NCBI GenBank assembly: GCA_018064565.1
Contig: JAGHVA010000050.1
Coordinates: 1-14,602, forward strand
DNA: 14,602 nt
Direction: 5' to 3'
Source: Candidatus Colimorpha onthohippi
Lineage (GTDB): Bacteria > Bacteroidota > Bacteroidia > Bacteroidales > P3
The position numbers and the translations under genes were made by a program. Below, one piece after another: positions 1 to 7,225 of this stretch. Every line of letters starts with the position of its first letter. Position 1 is the first letter of the stretch. The notes beneath the pieces were generated by a model, which worked only from the letters and a program-made list of their open reading frames with translations, did no database searches and was not told the DNA's origin.

Positions 1-2
1 AT

Positions 3-572
3 TGTGAAGAGGCTATCGATACTATTGTGCTGAACGATAAGTTCATTATTGCGAGTATTGCGGGTGTGGGGTTCGATGCTTTTATTGCACGCTTAATGAA
101 AGCTGCCAAAATCAGGGGGTTGTCTGCTTATCTGTCGTTGATTGTCAGAGAGTATTCCAATTATAAATGTCAGGACTACAAGCTCTATTTTGATGGCAAA
201 GAGCAGCCTATCGATAGGAATGCTTGGTTTATATCGTTGGCTAATTCTAATCAGTTCGGCTATGCTGCCACGATAGCACCGCAGGCTAAGTTAAACGACG
301 GTTTGATGGATGTGAGCATAGTAGATAAGGTGCCATTGGAGCATCTTCCGCTTACGGGGCAGTTGTTGTATGCGAATCATATCAACCTTAGTCAGCATGT
401 GGAGATATTCAAGGCTCGTGAAGTAGTGGTAGAGGGCAACAATGATAAATGGGTCAATATCGACGGTGAAGGAGAAAATGTAGGGTCTGATTTACGTTTT
501 GTGGTGCATCCAGCCAGTTTGAATATCTTATGTCGCGACATGCGTGTTCCGCTGATTATTAGACATAAGTGA
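3..572 (+). CDS. YegS/diacylglycerol kinase-like lipid kinase, C-terminal part (5' truncated by window edge)
   Basis: The reading frame is open from the window edge and ends at TAA 570-572, so only the last ~189 residues are visible. Family hallmarks are seen: an Ile-Ala-Gly-Val-Gly-Phe-Asp-Ala stretch near the start, LNDGLMDVSIV in the middle (family pattern L-x-DG-x-x-DV) and VNIDGE near the end. These belong to the C-terminal beta-sandwich of DAGK/YegS/sphingosine-kinase-like enzymes. Such enzymes phosphorylate a lipid hydroxyl with ATP, and full-length bacterial members have roughly 300-340 residues. The nucleotide-binding N-terminal lobe (GGDGT motif) lies outside the window and cannot be checked. 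An internal GTG at 27 is not a credible start, because similarity to the family continues upstream of it. The gene converges on the transporter block. The lipid substrate cannot be told from this part. Confidence 0.85.
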   Translation, partial: CEEAIDTIVLNDKFIIASIAGVGFDAFIARLMKAAKIRGLSAYLSLIVREYSNYKCQDYKLYFDGKEQPIDRNAWFISLANSNQFGYAATIAPQAKLNDGLMDVSIVDKVPLEHLPLTGQLLYANHINLSQHVEIFKAREVVVEGNNDKWVNIDGEGENVGSDLRFVVHPASLNILCRDMRVPLIIRHK

Positions 573-608
573 TTGTTGCTTGTTCTGATTGCTGTCCACT
601 AAACTTTT

Positions 609-628
609 CCAAACAAACGCTTGTTTGG
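609..628. repeat. Perfect 8-bp stem-loop in convergent gap
   Basis: CCAAACAA (609-616) pairs perfectly with TTGTTTGG (621-628) around the tetraloop ACGC. It lies 37 bp past the lipid-kinase stop. No T-run follows on either strand, so it is not a standard Rho-independent terminator. It could still stop or pause transcription from either convergent gene, or protect 3' ends. Confidence 0.6.
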
Positions 629-652
629 GCTTGCCCCTATAACACTACATCG

Positions 653-678
653 TTTCTTTCTGCTTGTGCAGAAAGAAA
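653..678. repeat. Perfect 11-bp stem-loop in convergent gap
   Basis: TTTCTTTCTGC (653-663) pairs perfectly with GCAGAAAGAAA (668-678) around the tetraloop TTGT. On the plus strand it can extend by a G-U and a C-G pair. It sits 6 bp from the stop codon of SBP-permease A. Each stem arm is pyrimidine-rich or purine-rich, and there is no T-tract after the stem on either strand. It probably acts at RNA 3' ends, but the class is unclear. Confidence 0.6.
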
Positions 679-684
679 TGGAGG

Positions 685-2163
685 TTATAACGCTTTGTCA
701 AGTAGTCGCCCGATAATCCAGGCAAGGACAAAATATATTATGCTGATGATGATTAGCGGCAAGAATGCATCAAACGTGCGGCTGCGAATCAAGTCGCTGG
801 CTTTGGTAAGGTCTTGTATGGCAATATATCCTACGATTGATGTGTTTTTGAGCAGTGATATGGCTTCGCCTTTATAGATTGGTATTACACGCTGTAAGGC
901 TTGTGGCACTACAACGTGGTAAAAAGCCCGCACGGGCGAAAAACCCATGGCTAAAGCGGCTTCATGTTGCCCACGGTTGACGCTTTCAATTGACACTCTG
1001 AACATCTCACTGACGTATGCCGCAAAGTTCATGGCGAATGCTATAATGGCTATAGTTATGCCGCTAACTTGGCTATTGCCAAACACTATGTAAAACATCA
1101 GCATCAAGAACACCAAAACAGGGAGGTTGCGCATGAGTTGTATATATGTTTTGGCTGTGCTGCATAACACTGGGTCGTGATGCATACGAAGCCAGCAGAT
1201 GCCCCCACCTATGATGGTTCCGAGTGCGAGCGCACCTATGGTGATTAGCAGTGTCGCCCATAAGCCATCTAATAATAATAACCAACGGCGGTCCTCAATC
1301 AAATTGCTATGAATGCGTTGTCCAATGGTTGGTCGATGGTCGTTAAGAGCTCTTTCTGTATTGGTGACGCGACCAAAGCAGGATGTATGGCTGGATAGGT
1401 AGTGGTGGCTGAACTGGACTTGCTTTTCTCGCTCGGGTGTTACCATTAGGCTTGAGCTTATCACGTCAATCTTGCCACAGCCCAATGCAGCAATAATACC
1501 AGAAAAATCGTAGTTTTCAATTTGTATTGGGCGGTCAATATAGCAAGAAAAACGTTGCATAAGTTCTACCTCGAAGCCAGTCCACTCCCCATTCTCAATA
1601 TATTCAAATGGATATACTACACTTGTTCCAACTTTGAGTGGTTCGCCTTTTGTGGGTAGCGGTAATGGTGGCATCTTCATGATGGAGGGGTTACCGCTTG
1701 TCCAGCGTGCTTTCATCTCGGCAATGGTTCCATCGTCTTGAAGCTGTTGCAGCATATTGTTAAATGCTGTGCAGAGTGTTCTGTCTTGGAGAGAAAAAGC
1801 AACAGCCATCTCGCCTTTTGTAACATCGGTCGCAAAAAGATACTGCACACCATGTTGTGGCAAGTCAAGACCTATAGCCATCATTGAGTCAAGAATGCAG
1901 TATTCAACTTTCCCACATGCTACGGCTTCAAAAATTTCGGCAGGTGAGCTGAGGTGTATCAATGGCACGTTTGGATACTGCGCACTCATGGCAATATCCT
2001 GAGTAGAACCAGTGATGACCGCAGTGGTGTGCCCTTCGAGGTCGGTGAGTGTTGTGGCCTGTGGCATAGCTGTATCTTGGCGACGATGACATGCCGACAG
2101 CGTGCATAGGCATATCAGAATAGCGATAACGCAGATGTATTGAGTGTGTATTGGCGTTTTCAA
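685..2163 (-). CDS. SBP-permease A: polar amino-acid ABC transporter chain with reordered binding domain fused to permease
   Basis: 492 residues. An N-terminal lipoprotein-type signal has lipobox LSAC with Cys25. Residues ~38-157 match the second half of SBP_bac_3 (lobe 2 plus final helix; GST 52-54, Asp92, and a DGTIAEMKARW end). Residues ~175-265 match its first half (LKVGT, YPFEYIENGEWTGFE, TPER with Arg245). The two halves are therefore reversed relative to the standard order. Residues ~295-490 are a HisM/GlnP-type permease with about five membrane segments and an EAA loop (EAALAMGF ... PQAL, ~401-422). It should import a polar amino acid or similar small solute. The start is TTG at 2163: the frame has no ATG after the TAA at 2184-2182, and ATT at 2169 is the only other unusual option. 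The gene follows the ATPase but is separated from it by a terminator. It is the same length and colinear with chain C. The ligand is unknown. Confidence 0.9.
   Translation of the reverse strand: MKTPIHTQYICVIAILICLCTLSACHRRQDTAMPQATTLTDLEGHTTAVITGSTQDIAMSAQYPNVPLIHLSSPAEIFEAVACGKVEYCILDSMMAIGLDLPQHGVQYLFATDVTKGEMAVAFSLQDRTLCTAFNNMLQQLQDDGTIAEMKARWTSGNPSIMKMPPLPLPTKGEPLKVGTSVVYPFEYIENGEWTGFEVELMQRFSCYIDRPIQIENYDFSGIIAALGCGKIDVISSSLMVTPEREKQVQFSHHYLSSHTSCFGRVTNTERALNDHRPTIGQRIHSNLIEDRRWLLLLDGLWATLLITIGALALGTIIGGGICWLRMHHDPVLCSTAKTYIQLMRNLPVLVFLMLMFYIVFGNSQVSGITIAIIAFAMNFAAYVSEMFRVSIESVNRGQHEAALAMGFSPVRAFYHVVVPQALQRVIPIYKGEAISLLKNTSIVGYIAIQDLTKASDLIRSRTFDAFLPLIIISIIYFVLAWIIGRLLDKAL
773..807. repeat. 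35-bp direct repeat, copy 1 (in permease A)
   Basis: This stretch is identical, base for base, to 5830-5864 in permease C. It encodes the conserved end of the permease (TKASDLIRSRTF). The two copies have the same orientation and lie 5057 bp apart, flanking chain B and the ATPase. Chain B has a diverged version near 3516-3560. Confidence 0.85.
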
Positions 2164-2191
2164 AACAATGTTTTTTGTTGTTTAATCACAC

Positions 2192-2227
2192 AAAAATGGC
2201 TGTCGTAACATCATAATTGCGACAGCC
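2192..2227 (-). terminator. Rho-independent terminator after the ATPase gene
   Basis: On the minus strand GGCTGTCG (2227-2220) pairs perfectly with CGACAGCC (2205-2198) across a 14-nt loop. It is followed by A and then TTTTTG (2197-2191). An 8-bp GC-rich stem plus a T-run is a standard intrinsic terminator. It lies 47 bp past the ATPase stop and only 28 bp before the TTG start of SBP-permease A. It could end the main transcript or act as a partial attenuator. Confidence 0.8.
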
Positions 2228-2274
2228 TTTGAATAGTCATATTCTTGTTTGTAATCGAGTGAATGATTCTTGTC

Positions 2275-3372
2275 TTATTCTGGCAAATGCTGACGTACCT
2301 TGATACTCAATTTACGACTATTGCCTTCTAACAAATCATCACATTTTTCAAGCAATTTATCAAATTCACTCTTGAGCTCATCAGATATGGTCTCATACAT
2401 AGGCGCAGTGTGATTGTGTTGCGTAATCTCCATGTAGAAGTTCTCGGTGCGTTCGCTAATATCAACACGAAGGTGAATTGGACCATCAAAAGGCATAACA
2501 CGAGTAAGCATTAGTGTGATGACACGCAGACCCCGTTGGATGAGTTCTGCATCGCGAATATAGCGCTCGCTATGACCTTGTATTTGTGCAAGGATTTCAA
2601 TGCGGTCAAAGTCGCGACTTGTAATGTCAAAGTCAATATTGCGCAACCTATTGATGAATGCTCTTGTGGCAGGCTTGGTTGGATGTTCAAAAATGACATC
2701 AGGATGGCCTTCTTCATAGATAATGCCATCGTTCATAAAGAATACGCGAGAACTGACGTTACGTGCAAACTGCATCTCGTGTGTTACAATGAGCATGGTC
2801 ATCCCTTTTTCGGCCAGGTTACGGATTACGGTAAGCACTTCGTGTACCATAGTGGGGTCGAGAGCTGATGTGGGTTCGTCAAAGAGGATTACATCAGGAT
2901 TCATGCTCAGGCATCGAGCGATGGCAACACGTTGTTTTTGTCCACCCGAAAGTTCGTTAGGCATAAATTGCGCCTTGGATGCCAATCCTACGGTCTGCAG
3001 CAGTTCCATAGCTTGTGCTTGAGCCTCGTTTTTGCTCATGCCGAGCAATTTGATGGGACCGATGCTGACATTCTCAAGTACGGTAAGGTGTTCGAATAGG
3101 TTGAAATTCTGAAACACCATGCCCATCTTGCGGCGCAAGCGTGGCAAGTCGGCATTCTTTGCCAGAATGTCTTCTCCGTCAATTAAAATCTGTCCCGAAG
3201 TGGGCTCTTCAAGGCGGTTGATACAACGCAGAAATGTACTCTTGCCCGTGCCGCTGGGGCCGATAATACTAATTACCTCACCTTTCTCTATCTCGCAATT
3301 AACATCGCGTAGTACCTCAAATGGAGTACCTTTTTCAATGAATGTCTTATTAAGATGTTTAACGGAAATCAT
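2275..3372 (-). CDS. Amino-acid ABC transporter ATPase (GlnQ/HisP type) with extra C-terminal domain
   Basis: 365 residues from ATG 3372, chosen because family similarity begins at MISVKHLNKTF. A longer reading to 3444 would overlap chain B. The nucleotide-binding domain (1 to ~245) is complete: Walker A GPSGTGKS 38-45, Q-loop Gln88, signature LSGGQ 141-145, Walker B VILFDEP with Asp165 and Glu166, and H-loop His198. It hydrolyses ATP on the cytoplasmic side to drive the permease chains. GlnQ-type ATPases usually have 240-250 residues. Here ~120 more follow (246-365), apparently helix-helix-strand-strand-helix-strand, ending in SIKVRQHLPE. I do not recognise this domain. It might be a degenerate GHKL/anti-sigma-like fold or a regulatory domain, which is a guess. 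The start is 29 bp after the chain B stop. This is the only ATPase gene in the window, so it probably serves chains A, B and C. Confidence 0.93.
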   Translation of the reverse strand: MISVKHLNKTFIEKGTPFEVLRDVNCEIEKGEVISIIGPSGTGKSTFLRCINRLEEPTSGQILIDGEDILAKNADLPRLRRKMGMVFQNFNLFEHLTVLENVSIGPIKLLGMSKNEAQAQAMELLQTVGLASKAQFMPNELSGGQKQRVAIARCLSMNPDVILFDEPTSALDPTMVHEVLTVIRNLAEKGMTMLIVTHEMQFARNVSSRVFFMNDGIIYEEGHPDVIFEHPTKPATRAFINRLRNIDFDITSRDFDRIEILAQIQGHSERYIRDAELIQRGLRVITLMLTRVMPFDGPIHLRVDISERTENFYMEITQHNHTAPMYETISDELKSEFDKLLEKCDDLLEGNSRKLSIKVRQHLPE

Positions 3373-3401
3373 GATATACTTTTTTTTATTGTTGACAAAA
3401 T

Positions 3402-5678
3402 TTATTCTGATTGGCTGCTGGCCGATTTCTTTTCTTTGATACAACTACTAAGCAGTAATCCTACTCCCCAAGCCAATAAGAAATAGATTATTGAAATAAT
3501 GATGAGCGGGAAGAATGCATCGAAGGTTCGGCTGCGGATGATGTCGCTGACTTTGGTGAGGTCGAGAACGGCTATGTATCCCACAATGGAGGTGTTTTTG
3601 ATAAGAGCTACAACTTCACCTTTATATACAGGGATGGCTTTGCGAATGGCTTGCGGTGCAACGAAATTGACAAAGGTCTTCATCTTGCTGAACCCCATGG
3701 CTAATCCAGCTTCGGTTTGACCGTAATTGACACCTTCAATTGCTACGCGGAACATCTCACTGACGTAGGCAGCAAAATTCATAGAGAAAGCAATAATTGC
3801 GACCCATGTGGCAGTAAGTCTCGATGATGCAAATACAAGATAGAACATTACCATGAGAAATACCAAAATTGGAATATCGCGCAATATCTCAATATACCAT
3901 TTGGCAATGCCTTTGAGCAATCTGTTTTTATGCATACGCATCCTGCAGATGAACCCACCCAATATGCTGCCAAACAAAATAGAAAACACAGAGATGATAA
4001 TAGTCTCCCAAAAGCCATCAATAAGCATCTTCCACCGTTGTTCTTCGATAATATTCTGATGGAATCGTTCTTTCAATGTTCCAGTTTTGAGCTTGTGTCT
4101 GTCGGTATTACTATGAGGATGCTCGAAGAATCCGATGCCTGCATAGTAATGTGGATGAGAGAATAGAACCTGTTTCTTACGTTCGGGCGTGATGAATATA
4201 AAAGAGGCGATGACATCGATTTTGTTGACTTGCAATGCGCTAATCATATTGCAGAATTCGTAGGCATAAAACTTGATTGGGCGTCCGCTATATTCAGCAA
4301 AACGACACATTAACTCTGCTTCAAATCCAACCCATTCTCCATTGCGGACAAAAGTGAACGGAACACTATTGTCGCATGCCACGCGTATAACATCACCCTC
4401 CGTAGGTATGTTAAAGTCTGGCATTGGCGCATTATGCACATCGCCCGTGGTCCACCGGTGTGTCATTTCGTCCAGAATGCCATTTTCTTTGATCGAGTCG
4501 AAGAATGTGTTGTACTGGTCGCACAACTCCTGATTGTTGAGGTTGAATGCCATGGCGGCATATCCTGCAATGGCAGTGTCGTAGCTTACGAAACTGCACG
4601 ATATTCCGCGTTTTTCGATATTGCCACCTATTATGAGGCAACTATCAAGTGCTGCAACATCGCCCTTGTCGCATTCAAGTGCTGTCAGCACCTCAGAAGC
4701 GGTTGCAACGCGTACATATTTTGAATTTGGATACCGACTGGAAAGTACAACGTCAGGCAGTGAACCTGTAAGTACAATCAATCTTTTTTGGGATACTTCG
4801 TCAAGGCTTTTGACTGTACCTTTGCTTTTTGAAATAGTATCTGTCTGCACAGGGGCGTTGTCGCGTCCAACGCAGATAATACGAGACTGATGATAGGTGT
4901 CGGAGAAGAGTACCTGTTTTTTGCGCTCCTCAGTTTTGTACATGGTGGCTACGGCAAGGTCAATTTTGCCCGTCTGTATCGCTGGAAGCAATGCTACAAA
5001 ATCATAACATTGGATGTCGATTGATTGATTCGTGGCTTCGGCAAACCTCTCAATCATCTCAATCTCAAATCCATGCCACTCACCATCTTTAATGTATGAG
5101 AACGGCATGAGATTGATAACACCCACGCGAAGCGTAGATTCGCTGTCTTTGGGGATATTGATTTTGGGCATCTTTTTGTTCTGGACATCACCAGTGGCCC
5201 AGTATTCATAACTTTTTTCAAGTTGTCCGCTTTCTCGATAAGACTTCAAGAAACTATTGAACTGATTGCACAACTTGGCATTGTCGAGCTTGAATGCAAC
5301 ACCGTTGTCAAATGGCCCCATGGTAGGATCCACAAAGCATACTTTGAGTCCTCTTGCCTTGAGGTCAACGGCAGTTACGTCTGAAGCATCGCAAATTACA
5401 TAGTCGATGATACCCTTGTTGAGGGCTTCAAACTCCTCGGCAACTGTATTGAACCGGTGTATTTTGATGTCAGGGTAATTTTTAGTGATATGAATATCAG
5501 GAATGCTGCCTGTAAGCGAGGATACATTGCATGAATTCAAATCAGCCAAGCATGTGACGTCAGTGCCTGACGTCTTTTGGGCAGATTGATTCTGGCACGC
5601 CACCGTACATAGCATGGCAACAGCGATTATAATCCATGCTAATGATTTGCACATGAGCGTTTTGGTCGTGATTTTCAT
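3402..5678 (-). CDS. SBP-permease B: tandem reordered binding domains fused to amino-acid ABC permease
   Basis: 758 residues from ATG 5678. The signal sequence ends in TVAC (Cys28), a slightly off-consensus lipobox. Module order is lobe-2 half (~43-162; TGS 56-58, Asp97), lobe-1 half (~182-272; Arg252), lobe-2 half (~289-411; TGS 304-306, Asp345), lobe-1 half (~431-518; Arg500), then a GlnP/HisM-type permease (~550-745) with EAA loop EAGLAMGF...PQAI. It can be read as two permuted binding domains, or as one standard domain (182-411) flanked by two halves that complete each other. Ligand-contact residues are kept in both units, so two ligand sites per chain are likely. This resembles the tandem binding domains of GlnP from Gram-positive bacteria, but with different order. 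It lies 57 bp after chain C and directly precedes the ATPase. The ligand is unknown. Confidence 0.9.
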   Translation of the reverse strand: MKITTKTLMCKSLAWIIIAVAMLCTVACQNQSAQKTSGTDVTCLADLNSCNVSSLTGSIPDIHITKNYPDIKIHRFNTVAEEFEALNKGIIDYVICDASDVTAVDLKARGLKVCFVDPTMGPFDNGVAFKLDNAKLCNQFNSFLKSYRESGQLEKSYEYWATGDVQNKKMPKINIPKDSESTLRVGVINLMPFSYIKDGEWHGFEIEMIERFAEATNQSIDIQCYDFVALLPAIQTGKIDLAVATMYKTEERKKQVLFSDTYHQSRIICVGRDNAPVQTDTISKSKGTVKSLDEVSQKRLIVLTGSLPDVVLSSRYPNSKYVRVATASEVLTALECDKGDVAALDSCLIIGGNIEKRGISCSFVSYDTAIAGYAAMAFNLNNQELCDQYNTFFDSIKENGILDEMTHRWTTGDVHNAPMPDFNIPTEGDVIRVACDNSVPFTFVRNGEWVGFEAELMCRFAEYSGRPIKFYAYEFCNMISALQVNKIDVIASFIFITPERKKQVLFSHPHYYAGIGFFEHPHSNTDRHKLKTGTLKERFHQNIIEEQRWKMLIDGFWETIIISVFSILFGSILGGFICRMRMHKNRLLKGIAKWYIEILRDIPILVFLMVMFYLVFASSRLTATWVAIIAFSMNFAAYVSEMFRVAIEGVNYGQTEAGLAMGFSKMKTFVNFVAPQAIRKAIPVYKGEVVALIKNTSIVGYIAVLDLTKVSDIIRSRTFDAFFPLIIISIIYFLLAWGVGLLLSSCIKEKKSASSQSE

Positions 5679-5695
5679 AATTATATCGTGATTTT
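5666..5695. repeat. 10-bp direct repeat around the chain B start
   Basis: TCGTGATTTT occurs at 5666-5675 and 5686-5695, 20 bp start to start, on either side of the ATG at 5678-5676. It may be a duplicated translation-initiation region or chance. The region is AT-rich, so confidence in a function is low. Confidence 0.25.
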
Positions 5696-5735
5696 GTCTA
5701 ATCGTTTTCTTTTTTTTCGTAGGTTTAACTATGAA

Positions 5736-7220
5736 TTATTCTTCTACCATTTTATCCATAAGTTTTCCAATGCCCCAGGATATCAAGAAATAGATGATAG
5801 AAACGATAATAAGTGGGAAGAAAGCATCGAACGTGCGGCTGCGAATCAAGTCGCTGGCTTTGGTCAAATCCTGAATGGCTATATATCCCACCACTGAAGT
5901 GCTTTTGATAATTGATACGACTTGACCTTTGTAAACAGGTATAATCCGCTTGATGGCTTGAGGCAATATAATTAGTGTGAATGTCTTGAGACGGTTAAAT
6001 CCCAAAACATAACCCGCTTCATATTGACCTTGATCAATGCTTTCTATACCAGTGCGGAATATCTCGCAAGCGTAGGCAGCAAAGTTCATGGAGAACGCTA
6101 TTATAGCTACCCATGTGGCAGATACATTTGGCGACGCAAATACCAAGTAGAACATTACCATCAAAAATACCAAGATGGGTACTCCTTGTAGTATGGTGAT
6201 ATACACTTTGGCAATACCTCTTGGTATTATACCATTGCGCATTCGGAACCAGCACACCAAGCCGCCAAGTATTGTTCCGAACAGGATGGCGAAAAACGAT
6301 ATAATGATGGTCTCAACAAATCCGTCTAAGAGCAACCGCCATCTGTCTTCCTCAATCAGATTGCTGTTAAAACGCTCTTTGAATGTAGGCTTATGATTGA
6401 CGGTGCTTTGTTCATCTATGAACTTGCGACCGAAGCAACATGTGGTAATCTTGCGATACGAGTTGGAAAACAAGACCATCTTTGCACGCTCGGGGGTAAT
6501 CATAATGCTGGAAGCAGCTAAGTCAACTTTGTTGCTTGCAATTGCAGCGACAAGTCCACCAAAATTATAATTTTGATATTCGATGGGACGGTTGATATAT
6601 ACAGCAAAGCGTCGCATCATCTCATTTTCGAGTCCAGACCATTCGTTGTTCTGTATAAAGTTGAATGGGAATGTGGGCGATGTGCCGATGCGTAGCGGTT
6701 TGCCTTTAGTCGGCACGGGTATATCGGGCATCTTGACGCGGTCAGCAGTGTCGTTGGTCCACCGCTCTTCAATTTCCTTAAATGTGCCGTCAGATACAAT
6801 CTGTACTAAGAAGTTATTAAATTGTTGGCATAGTTCAATCTCTCTCTTGTTGAAAGCTACAGCAACATCACCATTTACAATATCGGTGCGGAAATAGCTG
6901 ATTATACCCCGGTTCAAAAGGTCAAAACCAATAGTCCATGCAGTGTCAATCACACATGCGTATGCTTTCCCCTTTTCAACAGCCTCCACAACTTCGGCAG
7001 GTGTTTCCAACCGCAACAAATTGATTTCAGGATATTGCTCGGTTATATTGATATCTTGTTTGCCTCCTATTACCACTGCAACAGTCTTACCGCTCAACTC
7101 GTCAAGAGTTTGTGGATAATACTGTGCATCGGCATTCTCATTTTGAGAGTTTTGTTTGCAGGAGGATATAGCGAGAATCGCAAACAAAACGATTAAACAA
7201 TATTTGATTTTTATGTACAT
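5736..7220 (-). CDS. SBP-permease C: polar amino-acid ABC transporter chain with reordered binding domain fused to permease
   Basis: 494 residues from ATG 7220. Upstream in-frame ATGs at 7244 and 7262 would overlap nfo and add a charged tail before the signal, so 7220 (5 bp after the nfo stop) is preferred. The lipoprotein-type signal ends ISSC (Cys21). It is colinear with chain A: lobe-2 half ~38-157 (Gly52-Gly53, Asp92), lobe-1 half ~175-265 (TPER with Arg245), then permease ~295-490 with EAA loop EAGYVLGF...LPQAI. The lobe-2 phosphate-loop-like turn reads IGGKQD where the paralogs have TGS, which may mark a different ligand preference. It is the first transporter gene after nfo and is probably co-transcribed with chain B and the ATPase. 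Its permease 3' end shares a 35-bp identical stretch with chain A. Confidence 0.9.
   Translation of the reverse strand: MYIKIKYCLIVLFAILAISSCKQNSQNENADAQYYPQTLDELSGKTVAVVIGGKQDINITEQYPEINLLRLETPAEVVEAVEKGKAYACVIDTAWTIGFDLLNRGIISYFRTDIVNGDVAVAFNKREIELCQQFNNFLVQIVSDGTFKEIEERWTNDTADRVKMPDIPVPTKGKPLRIGTSPTFPFNFIQNNEWSGLENEMMRRFAVYINRPIEYQNYNFGGLVAAIASNKVDLAASSIMITPERAKMVLFSNSYRKITTCCFGRKFIDEQSTVNHKPTFKERFNSNLIEEDRWRLLLDGFVETIIISFFAILFGTILGGLVCWFRMRNGIIPRGIAKVYITILQGVPILVFLMVMFYLVFASPNVSATWVAIIAFSMNFAAYACEIFRTGIESIDQGQYEAGYVLGFNRLKTFTLIILPQAIKRIIPVYKGQVVSIIKSTSVVGYIAIQDLTKASDLIRSRTFDAFFPLIIVSIIYFLISWGIGKLMDKMVEE
5830..5864. repeat. 35-bp direct repeat, copy 2 (in permease C)
   Basis: Identical to 773-807 in chain A, in the same orientation and at the matching codons. 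Synonymous positions are also identical, which suggests recent duplication or gene conversion more than protein-level constraint alone. Confidence 0.85.
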
Positions 7221-7225
7221 GGTAA

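Noticed and set aside
569..877. Plus-strand open frame overlapping the end of the lipid kinase and SBP-permease A
   Set aside because: It spans both convergent hairpins and the antisense of the conserved permease end. No family resemblance.
3373..3444. Extended ATPase start at 3444
   Set aside because: It would overlap the end of chain B, and the added 24 residues are unlike any ATPase N-terminus. ATG 3372 fits the family.
685..7220. Chains A, B and C as decayed or frameshifted remnants of normal binding proteins
   Set aside because: All frames are intact, A and C are colinear to the residue through the binding and permease regions, and ligand-binding residues and EAA loops are kept.
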